A stretch of DNA of 64,000 nucleotides, from NCBI GenBank assembly GCA_023411395.1, contig JAEYOV010000071.1:62001-126000 (forward strand), in the 5' to 3' direction. The translations under genes were made by a program, and so were the position numbers. The notes under the pieces were generated by a model, which saw only the letters and a list, made by a program, of their open reading frames with translations, was not told where the DNA came from and did not search any database. This document shows, in pieces, positions 52,721 through 60,833 of the stretch. This DNA is from Bacillota bacterium. GTDB taxonomy: Bacteria > Bacillota > Clostridia > Christensenellales > Aristaeellaceae. How positions within the stretch are numbered: the stretch's first letter is position 1; each line of letters opens with the position of its first letter.

Positions 52721-53668
52721 TTAATCCAACTCAAAGCCCATTTCCTCATAGAAGCGGCGTGCGCCGGGATGCAGCGGCACCAGGGAATCCTTGTAGCCCT
52801 GGAAATTCATGATGGCCAGGGAAGGATGAACGGACTTCAGGTATTCCAGGTTCTCATAGATTGCCTTGGTGATCTGATACACAAGTTCCTCATCCATGTC
52901 GGGGGAGCAGACCAGAATGTCCTGAACGCCCAGGGAAAGGATGTCCTGGTCGATTCCCGGATAGGACCCGGCGGGGATCGTGGCGGTGCCGTAATAGGGC
53001 AGGTCCGCCGTGATTTTTTCCAGGATTTCAGGCTCCATGGCGATAATGTTGACAGCGTCGGTCACCGCAACGGTGGAGATCGCTTCCAGCGGGGGAGCGC
53101 CATGAGGCACATTGACCGCGATGCGGCCATCCTTCATCGCTTCCGCGCCGTCCGCGTAGGAGACATAGCTGATGTTCATGTCGCCCATCGCCAGCCCCCA
53201 GTACGGGATGATCTCTTCAAAGATCAGGGCGCCGCCGCCGCCGGCCGGGCCGATCGCTATGTTCTTGCCCTTGAGGTCGGTCATCTTTGTGACGTTGGAT
53301 GCAGCCAGCGAGCTGAACTGGATGATGCTGTACTGCAGGGTGCAGATGCCGGCGATGTCAAACTTCTCGGTATAAGGAGCGATGCCCTTAACAGCGCGCA
53401 TGCCGGAGTAGAAGTTGGTGATGCCCAGTTCCGATTCCTTTGTGCCAACCTTGATGGCATTGGCGGTTGATCCTTGCGAGATGATGTTGTTGACAGTCAG
53501 GCCCTCAACGTTGTTGGTCAAAAGCTCCGCAAGGCCGGAACCGACAACATAATATGTTCCGCCCAGGCTGGCCGAGACCAGTGAGAACACCTGCTCCGCG
53601 AGCGCGCTGTTTACCGTCATCACCATGACGACCAGCAGCAGAAGGGATACCAGTCTTCTTTTTTTCAT
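52721..53668 (-). CDS. TAXI-family TRAP transporter solute-binding protein
   Basis: This 315-residue secreted protein starts with a signal peptide (MKKRRLVSLLLLVVMVMTVN, cleavage near ALAEQ). It matches the TAXI (TRAP-associated extracytoplasmic) group: SLGGTYYVVGSGLAELLTNN (near 34-53), SQGSTANAIKVGTKESELG, LKGKNIAIGPAGGGG (near 134-148) and HPGARRFYEEMG at the end. It serves the fused permease encoded just upstream. The ATG at 53668 has a GGAG site; the frame is open 13 codons further. TAXI systems often carry dicarboxylates or glutamate-like acids; the ligand here is unknown. Confidence 0.92.
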   Translation of the reverse strand: MKKRRLVSLLLLVVMVMTVNSALAEQVFSLVSASLGGTYYVVGSGLAELLTNNVEGLTVNNIISQGSTANAIKVGTKESELGITNFYSGMRAVKGIAPYTEKFDIAGICTLQYSIIQFSSLAASNVTKMTDLKGKNIAIGPAGGGGALIFEEIIPYWGLAMGDMNISYVSYADGAEAMKDGRIAVNVPHGAPPLEAISTVAVTDAVNIIAMEPEILEKITADLPYYGTATIPAGSYPGIDQDILSLGVQDILVCSPDMDEELVYQITKAIYENLEYLKSVHPSLAIMNFQGYKDSLVPLHPGARRFYEEMGFELD

Positions 53669-53734
53669 GGGAACCTCTCCTTTTTTTATTTTCAGTGTGA
53701 CCCTCACTCACACCGAATAACGCTTATGAATCGG

Positions 53735-55672
53735 CTAGGCCGGCTTTGCAGGCGCTGCCGCCTTCCCCCTTGCATTCATAGAGAATACGATGTAGAGCGC
53801 AACGCTGACGGCTGCGGCGATCAAGTCGACATAGTTGCCGGTTGGAAGAAAGATCATTACGCTTAACAGCGCGTACAGAATCCTTTGGTACATGTTCAAT
53901 CTGCACTTGCCCATAATGCCGGTAACGGTGAACGTCATGCTGAGGACGGCGATGATGGAAAACGTCACATTGACGAACGAGGGCCAGAAAGGCGTGCCGA
54001 TCAGCAAAAGGCTGGGCTTATACACCACAAGGAAGGGCACGATGTAGCCGGCCAGGCCGATGCGGAAGGCCGTCCAGCCTGTCTTCATGGGATTTGCCCC
54101 GGCAATGCCGGCCCCGGCATACGCCGAAAGCGCTACAGGCGGCGTAATGGTGGAAATGCAGGCGAAGAAGAAGATGAAAAAGTGCGCCGCAAGCTGGTTG
54201 ATCCCCAGCGAAACCAGGGCCGGCCCGGTGAGCACAGACAGGATGATATACGCCGCTGTCGTCGGAAGGCCCATGCCCATGATGATGGAGGAGATCATCG
54301 TCAAAAGCAGCATGAACAACTGGTTCCCGTTGGAAAGATGGATCAGGATGGAGGAGAAACGAAGCCCCAGGCCCGTCAGGGAAACAACGCCGGAGATGAT
54401 GCCGGCGCAGGCACAGGCGATGGCTACGGGCATCGCGCCGTTTACGCCGTCCACAATGGCCCCGAGCAGCTTCTTCGGGCCCATGCGCGTGTTCTTGCGA
54501 AGCGTTGCGCACACGATCAGCAGTACAATACTCCAGAAAACGGATTTTCCGGGCGAGTATGAGTTGACCAGCAGGTAGATCAAGACAACAAGCGGGATCA
54601 GCATATGGCCTCGCGCTTTCAAAGCCTTCCAGGCATCGGGCAGATTCTCCGCGCTCAATCCCTTCAGGCCTTCCTTCTTGGCCTCGGCGTCCAGGCAGAT
54701 GAACAGATAAAAGTAGTACAGAAGCGCCGGGATGATCGCGCTGATGGCCACGACACCGTATGGCACATTGCAGTTTGTGGCCACCATGAACGCGGCGGCG
54801 CCCATGATGGGCGGCATGAACTGCCCGCCGCAGGAAGAGACGGCTTCCACCGCTCCCGCGTAATGCGGCTTGTAGCCGCCCTTTTTCATCAGCGGGATCG
54901 TGAAGGTGCCCGTGGCCACAACGTTGGCCACCGCCGCGCCGGAGATCATGCCGAACATGCAGCTTGATACCACCGCGGATTTGGCCGGACCGCCCCGGTA
55001 TTTGCCGACCAGCGCAAAAGCAATGTCGGTAAACAGCTCACCGCCGCCGGATGCCTGGAGGAAGGAACCGAACAGTATAAACAGGATCACATAGGACGCC
55101 GAAATGCCCAGAGGCGCGCCCCAGATGCCGTCTGTACTTGCGTACAGCGTCCTGATCACCTGCGTCACATTGAAGTTCTTGCTGGCGAAGACGCCTTTGA
55201 TATAGCCGCCGAAGAATGCGTACAGGAGGAAGATGGCGGAGAGGATGACCAACGGCCATCCGATCGCCCTGCGTGTGATTTCCAGTACCAGCAGCGCCAG
55301 GATAATGCCAAAGACGGTATCCACCATGTTTGTGAATCCAAAGCTGTTGGCGATCCTCGGCCATACGATGTAGATATACAGGCAGCAGGCAAAAGAAACA
55401 ACCGCGAAGAGGACATCATAGATAGGCACACGGTCATTTTTCCGGGCCGATATGGCGGAATAGCAAAGAAAGCTGATAAAGCTGATATACATCCAGTGGA
55501 ACGAGCGCATCTGGATTTCGGTCAGAACACCGAATCCGGCGTTGTACAGCTGAAAGACAACGCCTGCAACCGCCAGCGCATAAGCAATGATGCGGAGCGG
55601 ACCTATAAGCTTTCGCCTTGTAACGATTACTTGCTTTTCGTTTGGGCCGTCCTTCTTTTTGAAGATCCCCAT
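53735..55672 (-). CDS. TRAP transporter fused permease (DctQ-DctM type)
   Basis: This 645-residue integral membrane protein is the fused small-plus-large permease typical of TAXI-TRAP systems. Four to five N-terminal helices correspond to the DctQ part; the DctM part includes GAAVANVVATGTFTIPLMKKGGY (near 245-267), FMPPIMGAAAFMVATNCNVPYG (near 288-309), MGMGLPTTAAYIILSVL (near 462) and ISTITPPVALSAYAGAGIAG (near 500). It is paired with the downstream TAXI binding protein and follows frdB on the same transcript, which suggests that the transported acid is the substrate or product of the FrdAB-like enzyme. Confidence 0.93.
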   Translation of the reverse strand: MGIFKKKDGPNEKQVIVTRRKLIGPLRIIAYALAVAGVVFQLYNAGFGVLTEIQMRSFHWMYISFISFLCYSAISARKNDRVPIYDVLFAVVSFACCLYIYIVWPRIANSFGFTNMVDTVFGIILALLVLEITRRAIGWPLVILSAIFLLYAFFGGYIKGVFASKNFNVTQVIRTLYASTDGIWGAPLGISASYVILFILFGSFLQASGGGELFTDIAFALVGKYRGGPAKSAVVSSCMFGMISGAAVANVVATGTFTIPLMKKGGYKPHYAGAVEAVSSCGGQFMPPIMGAAAFMVATNCNVPYGVVAISAIIPALLYYFYLFICLDAEAKKEGLKGLSAENLPDAWKALKARGHMLIPLVVLIYLLVNSYSPGKSVFWSIVLLIVCATLRKNTRMGPKKLLGAIVDGVNGAMPVAIACACAGIISGVVSLTGLGLRFSSILIHLSNGNQLFMLLLTMISSIIMGMGLPTTAAYIILSVLTGPALVSLGINQLAAHFFIFFFACISTITPPVALSAYAGAGIAGANPMKTGWTAFRIGLAGYIVPFLVVYKPSLLLIGTPFWPSFVNVTFSIIAVLSMTFTVTGIMGKCRLNMYQRILYALLSVMIFLPTGNYVDLIAAAVSVALYIVFSMNARGKAAAPAKPA

Positions 55673-55766
55673 TTGCCAACCACCCTTTCTTATGGCCCCT
55701 TTTATGAAACCGGCTGCCAGATGATTGCGCTTTACCTTTTCAATGTCAGGATGAATACAACTCCCG

Positions 55767-56459
55767 TTACTTGCTTTTCAAAAAGGATGCCTGAATTTCT
55801 GCGATTGCATTGGCGGGATCGGCCTCCTGGGGGCATACGGCTGTGCAGCGTCCGCAGCGGATGCACAGATCAACGCCCGCGCTTTTGGCAATCAGCGCAC
55901 GCTTTTGTGTGTCCCTGGAATCGTAAAGATGGCGCGCTTCCAGAATAAGGGCGGCTGGCCCGGCAAACAAGTAGGGATTTTTGTGCCATACGGGGCAGGC
56001 GGACATGCAGCACAGGCATTCCACGCAGCGGCTGGCGGTGCGGAAGGTATTGAACAGTTCCATGTCCACTGTTTCCAACGGATCTTCGGGAGGATGCTCC
56101 CGCTCCAGAAACAGGCGCAGTTTTTTCTTGCCTTCATCAAAGCCTGACCTGTCTATCACAAGGTCGCGCTTGACGGAGAAGCCGGTAAGCGGCGCAAGAG
56201 TCATTTCCGGCTTGGCGGGTGTCCGGCAGCTCAAACAGGGTTTTCCGTCCACCATCACGCCGCACAGCCCGCAATGGCCGCTGCGGCACGCCCAGGAATA
56301 GCTGAGCGTGGAGTCCTTCGCAAGGGATACGCGCCTTAATGCGTCCAATACGGTTATGTGCTCTTCAAAGGCGTACTCGTACTCCCGGATCTTAGGCTTT
56401 GCATCGTGCACAGGATTGAAACGGACGACCCGGAGTTTGCCCGTTTGGATGCAGCTCAT
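55767..56459 (-). CDS. Fumarate reductase/succinate dehydrogenase-like iron-sulfur subunit
   Basis: This 230-residue electron-transfer subunit resembles FrdB/SdhB. The N-terminal ferredoxin domain has CRSGHCGLCGVMVDGKPCLSC (near 60-80; 2Fe-2S). The C-terminal domain has CVECLCCMSACP (near 142-153) and CIRCGRCTAVCP (near 197-208) for the remaining clusters. No membrane anchor (FrdC/D) gene is present, so electrons must pass to or from another soluble or membrane partner. The ATG overlaps the frdA-like stop by four bases, implying a fixed A-B complex. Confidence 0.92.
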   Translation of the reverse strand: MSCIQTGKLRVVRFNPVHDAKPKIREYEYAFEEHITVLDALRRVSLAKDSTLSYSWACRSGHCGLCGVMVDGKPCLSCRTPAKPEMTLAPLTGFSVKRDLVIDRSGFDEGKKKLRLFLEREHPPEDPLETVDMELFNTFRTASRCVECLCCMSACPVWHKNPYLFAGPAALILEARHLYDSRDTQKRALIAKSAGVDLCIRCGRCTAVCPQEADPANAIAEIQASFLKSK

Positions 56460-58186
56460 GGCGTTTTCCCCCTTTCCATGCGGGGAAACGCCACGGGGAC
56501 AGTGCTTGCCCGAAGCCCCGTTCCGGTTTTCGTCAGCACCACGTTGCGCATCCAGTTTTCGCCGGGATTGGGAAAATCGCTGCGGTAGTGGGCGCCGCGG
56601 CTCTCGGTGCGCGTAAGCGCGGAGAGGGCAACAGCCTGCGCGGTGATGGCTAGCGACCTGTTCTCAAAGGCCCGCACGACCGATTGATTGATCCAGCGGC
56701 TTTTATCGGCCAGATGCACGGGCCTTGCGGCCAACTGCCCAATCAGTCCGATGGCTTCCTGAAGAGACGGACCGGAGCGGATTACGCCTGCTTTTTCCCA
56801 CATAACGCGCTGCATTTTCTCCCGCTGCTCATCGGGCGACTCGCCGGCCTTAGAGGCCAGCAGGCTGTCAATGGCATGCTCCAGCGGTTTTGCGCAGGTG
56901 GGGGAGAGGAATATACGCTCCACCTCCCCGGCTTCCCGGGCGGCGGATTCCGCCGCGGCGACACCGGACACCACAATATCCGTCAGCGCGTTCTGGCTGA
57001 TGCGGTTCGCGCCGTGCACGCCGCCGGCCGCCTCACCGATGCAGTAAAGGCCGGGCACCCGCGTCTGCCACTTGCCATTCACCCGGACGCCGCCCATGAA
57101 AAAATGGCAGGAGGGCGCTGTTTCAAAAATATCCTTATCCATATCGATGCCCACGCTCATATGGAGCTTGTAGGCATAGTTGAGAAAGTCCCTGAAAAAG
57201 CCTGGCTCATTGTGGGAACAATCGCTGTACACGCCGCCCCGCGCTGTGCCGCACCCCTCCAGTACCTCCTGCATGATGGCCCGGGAGATGCGGTCCCTGG
57301 TGGAAGATTCCATGCGCGCGGGATCATACCGTGCCATGAAGCGCTCTCCCTGCCTGTTGAGCAGCCGGGAATACATGGCCGTACCGCACAGGATGCCTTT
57401 GTAGGATTCCGGAAACAGCATGGCGATGGGGAAAAACTGAACAAACTCCATGTCAATAAGCTGCGCCCCGGCCTCAAGTGCCAGCAAAAAGCCGTCTCCG
57501 GTCAGGTCCGCGGGGTTGGAGGTGTTGGCGTATACCATGCCGGCGCCTCCTGTGGCCAGCAGCACGCATTTGCATTCCATGACCACGGTTTCCAGCGTAC
57601 TTACATCAAACCCCAGCGCCCCCGCCACGCGCCCGCCGCGCTTTATAAGCGAGGTGACCATGATTTCTTCCAATACAGGCACGCTCAGCCGCGCCAGCTC
57701 ACCCGTAAGCCCTCGCATCATTTCCCGTCCGATCCTGTCCTCGAACAGGAGGCTGCGGTTGTAGGAATGCCCGCTGTCGGTTTTCAGCTTTGGCTGACGG
57801 CCGTCAGCCGTGCGCTCCCAAAGCGAACCCATCCGCTCCAGGCGGAGCAGCACCTCCCCGGCCCGCCCGGCCACGGTGCCCATCAGTTCCTGATTGTTGA
57901 GCCATTCTCCCCCCTCATAGGCTTCCCGTTCATGAAGAGCGGGGGAGTCGCCCTTCTCACACCATAAATCACAGACGGCCGCCACCCCTCCCGGCGCCAT
58001 AACGGTCGCGCCGCTCCGGCCCGGCTTGCCCTTTGAAACAACGGTGACGCTTACGCCCTGCCGGGCCGCCTCGCATGCCGCTATCAGGCCGGCGCCCCCT
58101 GAACCAATGATGAGAAGGTCGGTGTATGATCTCTTCAAGCCATTATCACCCAATTCCCGGCTATGAAATTCAAAATTTGCGTTCAT
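56456..58186 (-). CDS. Fumarate reductase/succinate dehydrogenase-like flavoprotein subunit (with FrdB partner)
   Basis: The protein of about 576 residues has IIGSGGAGLIAACEAARQG (near 26-44), SGATVMAPGGVAAV with the FAD-linking region shifted, GHSYNRSLLFEDRIGREMMRGL (near 140-161), LLATGGAGMVYANTSNP (near 212) and HFFMGGVRVN...GLYCIGEAAGGVHGANR (near 364-402). TRTESRGAHYRSDFP is a C-terminal signature. The canonical substrate Arg/His set of fumarate reductase is only partly matched, so the substrate may be another unsaturated acid. Start: ATG 58186 is close to the promoter (about 18 bases from the expected transcript start) and lacks a clear ribosome binding site; a TTG about 28 codons downstream is an alternative. 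Confidence 0.85.
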   Translation of the reverse strand: MNANFEFHSRELGDNGLKRSYTDLLIIGSGGAGLIAACEAARQGVSVTVVSKGKPGRSGATVMAPGGVAAVCDLWCEKGDSPALHEREAYEGGEWLNNQELMGTVAGRAGEVLLRLERMGSLWERTADGRQPKLKTDSGHSYNRSLLFEDRIGREMMRGLTGELARLSVPVLEEIMVTSLIKRGGRVAGALGFDVSTLETVVMECKCVLLATGGAGMVYANTSNPADLTGDGFLLALEAGAQLIDMEFVQFFPIAMLFPESYKGILCGTAMYSRLLNRQGERFMARYDPARMESSTRDRISRAIMQEVLEGCGTARGGVYSDCSHNEPGFFRDFLNYAYKLHMSVGIDMDKDIFETAPSCHFFMGGVRVNGKWQTRVPGLYCIGEAAGGVHGANRISQNALTDIVVSGVAAAESAAREAGEVERIFLSPTCAKPLEHAIDSLLASKAGESPDEQREKMQRVMWEKAGVIRSGPSLQEAIGLIGQLAARPVHLADKSRWINQSVVRAFENRSLAITAQAVALSALTRTESRGAHYRSDFPNPGENWMRNVVLTKTGTGLRASTVPVAFPRMERGKTP

Positions 58187-58198
58187 GGTGGATACATT

Positions 58199-58239
58199 TT
58201 GTATACAATCATTATAGCATGACAAATGCCTGAAAGCAA
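58199..58239 (-). promoter_or_regulatory. frdA promoter with TTGTATACAA operator
   Basis: On the minus strand TTGCTT (58239-58234), a 17-base spacer and TATAAT (58216-58211) are followed two bases on by TTGTATACAA (58208-58199), a perfect palindrome. The arrangement is the same as at the RraA-ubiX promoter. Confidence 0.75.
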
Positions 58240-58258
58240 TACCGGATTCAAAATTTCT

Positions 58259-59470
58259 TCATTGCGGCAAAGCGGCCGGGTTCTCCTCCTTTTTGCGCTC
58301 GAGCAAGGGGAAAAGCACGCTGCATGCCGCTGCGGACAAGAAACACAAAGCGGACATGAATAAGAACGAGTGCCATGGGCCATAGCCTGCCATCAGGCGG
58401 CTCATCACCGGTGGCCCCAGTGTGATACCAAGCGCGTAGATGGCCTGATGGTAACCCATGGCGGTGGACTTTTCCCCGCTGCCGACCCGCTCGATGCAGG
58501 CGGAGGACAGGCGCGTATAAATGAATCCGCCGGCAAAGCCACCTGCGGCGGAACAAACGATGAGCTGGGGCACGGTTGAGCAAACAGGTACCAACAGACA
58601 GTATGCGCCAAGGAAAAGAAAGCTCAAACCGATGAGACGGCTCAGGCGGACCCGGTTCATGGCGCGGACGTTCATCAAGAGCGTGCTGCTCATGGCAAGG
58701 ACCATGTTCAGTGTGCTGATGGCGCTCAGCTGGGTAGTGGAAGCGCCCAGGGATTTGGCTACAACCTGCGTGTAGTTTGCCACCGTGGCAAAACTCACCA
58801 GCTGATACAGCATCATCAGCAGGGAGCAAAACAGAAGGTTCGGTTCCCGGATCACACCCAGCCGGCGCAGTACAGAGCCTCTTTGACCGGGCTTCAACGG
58901 AAGAAGGGGCACCTCACGGATGAAAAAGCTCAATAGGGTGCCCGAAAGCGCCACGAACCCTCCGCAGAAAAACACCCACATCATCTCATGGTGCGTCAAT
59001 ATCCAAGCGGATACGGCGTAAGCCGCGAGCCTGCCCAGGAAACTGGCGAACTGCATCCGCGCGATGGCCACCGGGGCCGGCTCGTCTGTGCAGGTGCGCG
59101 TGTACATCACCAGATACAGGCTCCAGATGGATGTGGCGAATCCAGTAAGCGTCCTTCCGATAAACATGACGGTTTCATGGGAGGAAGCGCCCATCAAAAA
59201 GCAAGCGGCGGCCCCGCAGGCAAGCCCGGCGACGACGAAGGGCTTGTATTTTTGGCGGCTGTCCGTATAAAGCCCGGCCGGTATCTTGGTCACCATCTGC
59301 ATGAAGCCGTACAGGCCGTTGATGACGCCCACCGTCACCTGGGCGATGCCAGCCGCCAGCAGATAAGGCGTGTAATAAGGCGCGAAAACATACATGGAAA
59401 ACCACAGGCAGAAGGTGATGACGAGCATAAAGCAGCGGTTGCGCGTTTCGCTTCGCATCATGGTTGCCAT
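58259..59470 (-). CDS. MFS transporter
   Basis: This 403-residue protein has 12 predicted membrane segments and a major-facilitator layout. GLYGFMQMVTKIPAGLYTDSRQKYKP (near 50-75) corresponds to the loop 2-3 motif A with its Asp and basic residues. The closest functional hint is its position among organic-acid genes; it may export or import an intermediate. It starts 10 bases after the EamA-type transporter stop and belongs to the same leftward run. ATG codons at 59458 and 59461 are alternatives. Confidence 0.9.
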   Translation of the reverse strand: MATMMRSETRNRCFMLVITFCLWFSMYVFAPYYTPYLLAAGIAQVTVGVINGLYGFMQMVTKIPAGLYTDSRQKYKPFVVAGLACGAAACFLMGASSHETVMFIGRTLTGFATSIWSLYLVMYTRTCTDEPAPVAIARMQFASFLGRLAAYAVSAWILTHHEMMWVFFCGGFVALSGTLLSFFIREVPLLPLKPGQRGSVLRRLGVIREPNLLFCSLLMMLYQLVSFATVANYTQVVAKSLGASTTQLSAISTLNMVLAMSSTLLMNVRAMNRVRLSRLIGLSFLFLGAYCLLVPVCSTVPQLIVCSAAGGFAGGFIYTRLSSACIERVGSGEKSTAMGYHQAIYALGITLGPPVMSRLMAGYGPWHSFLFMSALCFLSAAACSVLFPLLERKKEENPAALPQ

Positions 59471-59480
59471 TCCTGCCTCT

Positions 59481-60386
59481 CTACAGAAGAATCAGGATCA
59501 CCGCGCCCGCTATGACCAGCGAGCCGCCCAGAACCAGGCGCCATGTGATTTTGTCCTGCTTTTTCAGAATCAGGCAGCTTGCGGCAAGCGTGAAAAGCGG
59601 CTCGCTGGCGGTGAAGGAGTTGGCCGCCGACACAGGCAGCGTGAGCAGGGAAAGGAACAGCAGATACAGCGCTAAGGCTGTGAAAATGCCCGCAAGCAGG
59701 TAATTCTTGTCCATATGGAACACGGCACGCAGCGCCGTGCGGAGCCTGCCCGAAAATAGCAGGAAGGCTGTCAGAAACACAAGGCCCGACAGCCCGCCTA
59801 CCGTTACGCCCAAAATGGAATCAGGAATCAAGCCAAGCCCTGCTTTGCGGCACAGGTTGCCCGACGCCAGAAACAAGGTCGCCGCAAGCCCGATGAGGAT
59901 ACCCTTCCAGGATACGCCGCGGGTGCCTGTGGATCTGGCTGCCGTGCGGTCGGCATAAAGCATGTCCAGCGAAACAACCAGCACGCCCAGTATGGCAAGC
60001 AGTATGCCGGCGAGATCAAAAGTGCCAAGTGACTCCCGCAGCAGGAAGACCCCGCCCAGCAGCACAAATACGGGTGTGACGCCTTTGATGACGCCCGCCT
60101 TGGGCGCGCCGATGCGGCTGATGGACAGAAAAATGAGCCCTCTGCCGATACAGCTGTTGAGCAGCCCGCCCATGGCAAAGAACACCAGCCCCTGCGCGTT
60201 GAGCGTAGGGGCGGGCAGGAACAGAAGGGAGATGGACAAGACAAGCAGGTTCAGCGCGTTGTTGACCGTCAGCGTGATGTACAGCCCCGACAGCCGGTCG
60301 CAGGCTCCGCAAAGCTGGGCCTTGCGGGCAAAGACGTTGCTGATCCCCCAGCTCATGGCGCTGGCCAATGCAAAAAGTACGCCCAT
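59481..60386 (-). CDS. EamA/DMT-superfamily transporter
   Basis: This 301-residue membrane protein has ten hydrophobic segments in two five-helix repeats, each an EamA domain (first ending near LGVLVVSLDML, residue 143; second ending LGGSLVIAGAVILILL at the C-terminus). DMT family members move small metabolites, usually outward. The substrate is unknown; the neighbours suggest a carboxylate or amino-acid-like compound. It lies 35 bases downstream of the aconitase X small subunit gene with an AAGGA site. Confidence 0.9.
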   Translation of the reverse strand: MGVLFALASAMSWGISNVFARKAQLCGACDRLSGLYITLTVNNALNLLVLSISLLFLPAPTLNAQGLVFFAMGGLLNSCIGRGLIFLSISRIGAPKAGVIKGVTPVFVLLGGVFLLRESLGTFDLAGILLAILGVLVVSLDMLYADRTAARSTGTRGVSWKGILIGLAATLFLASGNLCRKAGLGLIPDSILGVTVGGLSGLVFLTAFLLFSGRLRTALRAVFHMDKNYLLAGIFTALALYLLFLSLLTLPVSAANSFTASEPLFTLAASCLILKKQDKITWRLVLGGSLVIAGAVILILL

Positions 60387-60421
60387 GGCTCATCCTTCGC
60401 GGAACGCTTATATTATAAGCA

Positions 60422-60829
60422 TTATCCGTTCCGCCGCACCCTTACGGTGCCTTCCGTAGCGTTGAGGCGAATATGGTCGCCGGTCTTGATTTGTGAAATG
60501 TCGATATTGTCCACCATCGGCAGATCGGCCACGATGGCCCCGATGACCACAACCGATTCGGCCTCGATGTTGACAATGGCCAGCGGTCCGCAGCCGTTTT
60601 TTACAACCTCATACAGCATATAGGAACCGCCCGTGGAGCCCTTGGAGCGGGGGAATACCAGGATTTTCCCCTTGATGCACGCACCTTCGATTTCATGCTT
60701 GCGCTCGATGATGCGGCCTGTTTTGGGATCGACGGTGCCCATAAAGGAGATGGCGTCGCCGGTGACCAGCGCCTCGCCCTCCACTTCACCCTCCACGATG
60801 CAGCGGCCCTGCAAAACAAAATCTTCCAT
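60422..60829 (-). CDS. Aconitase X small subunit (AcnX swivelling domain, DUF126)
   Basis: This 135-residue protein matches the small AcnX_S domain, the swivelling part of aconitase X dehydratases. Conserved text includes GDAISFMGTVDPKTGRI (near 39-55), CIKGKILVFPRSKGSTGGSYML (near 66-87) with the substrate-binding Ser in the RSKGSTGGS loop, and PMVDNIDIS. The frame is open 31 codons upstream into the large subunit, but the ATG at 60829 has GGGAGG and gives the family length. It starts four bases after the large-subunit stop. Confidence 0.92.
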   Translation of the reverse strand: MEDFVLQGRCIVEGEVEGEALVTGDAISFMGTVDPKTGRIIERKHEIEGACIKGKILVFPRSKGSTGGSYMLYEVVKNGCGPLAIVNIEAESVVVIGAIVADLPMVDNIDISQIKTGDHIRLNATEGTVRVRRNG

Positions 60830-60833
60830 CTGC

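Noticed and set aside
56684..57967. 427-codon open frame antisense to the frdA-like gene
   Set aside because: Shadow frame rich in Gly, Arg and His without recognisable domains.
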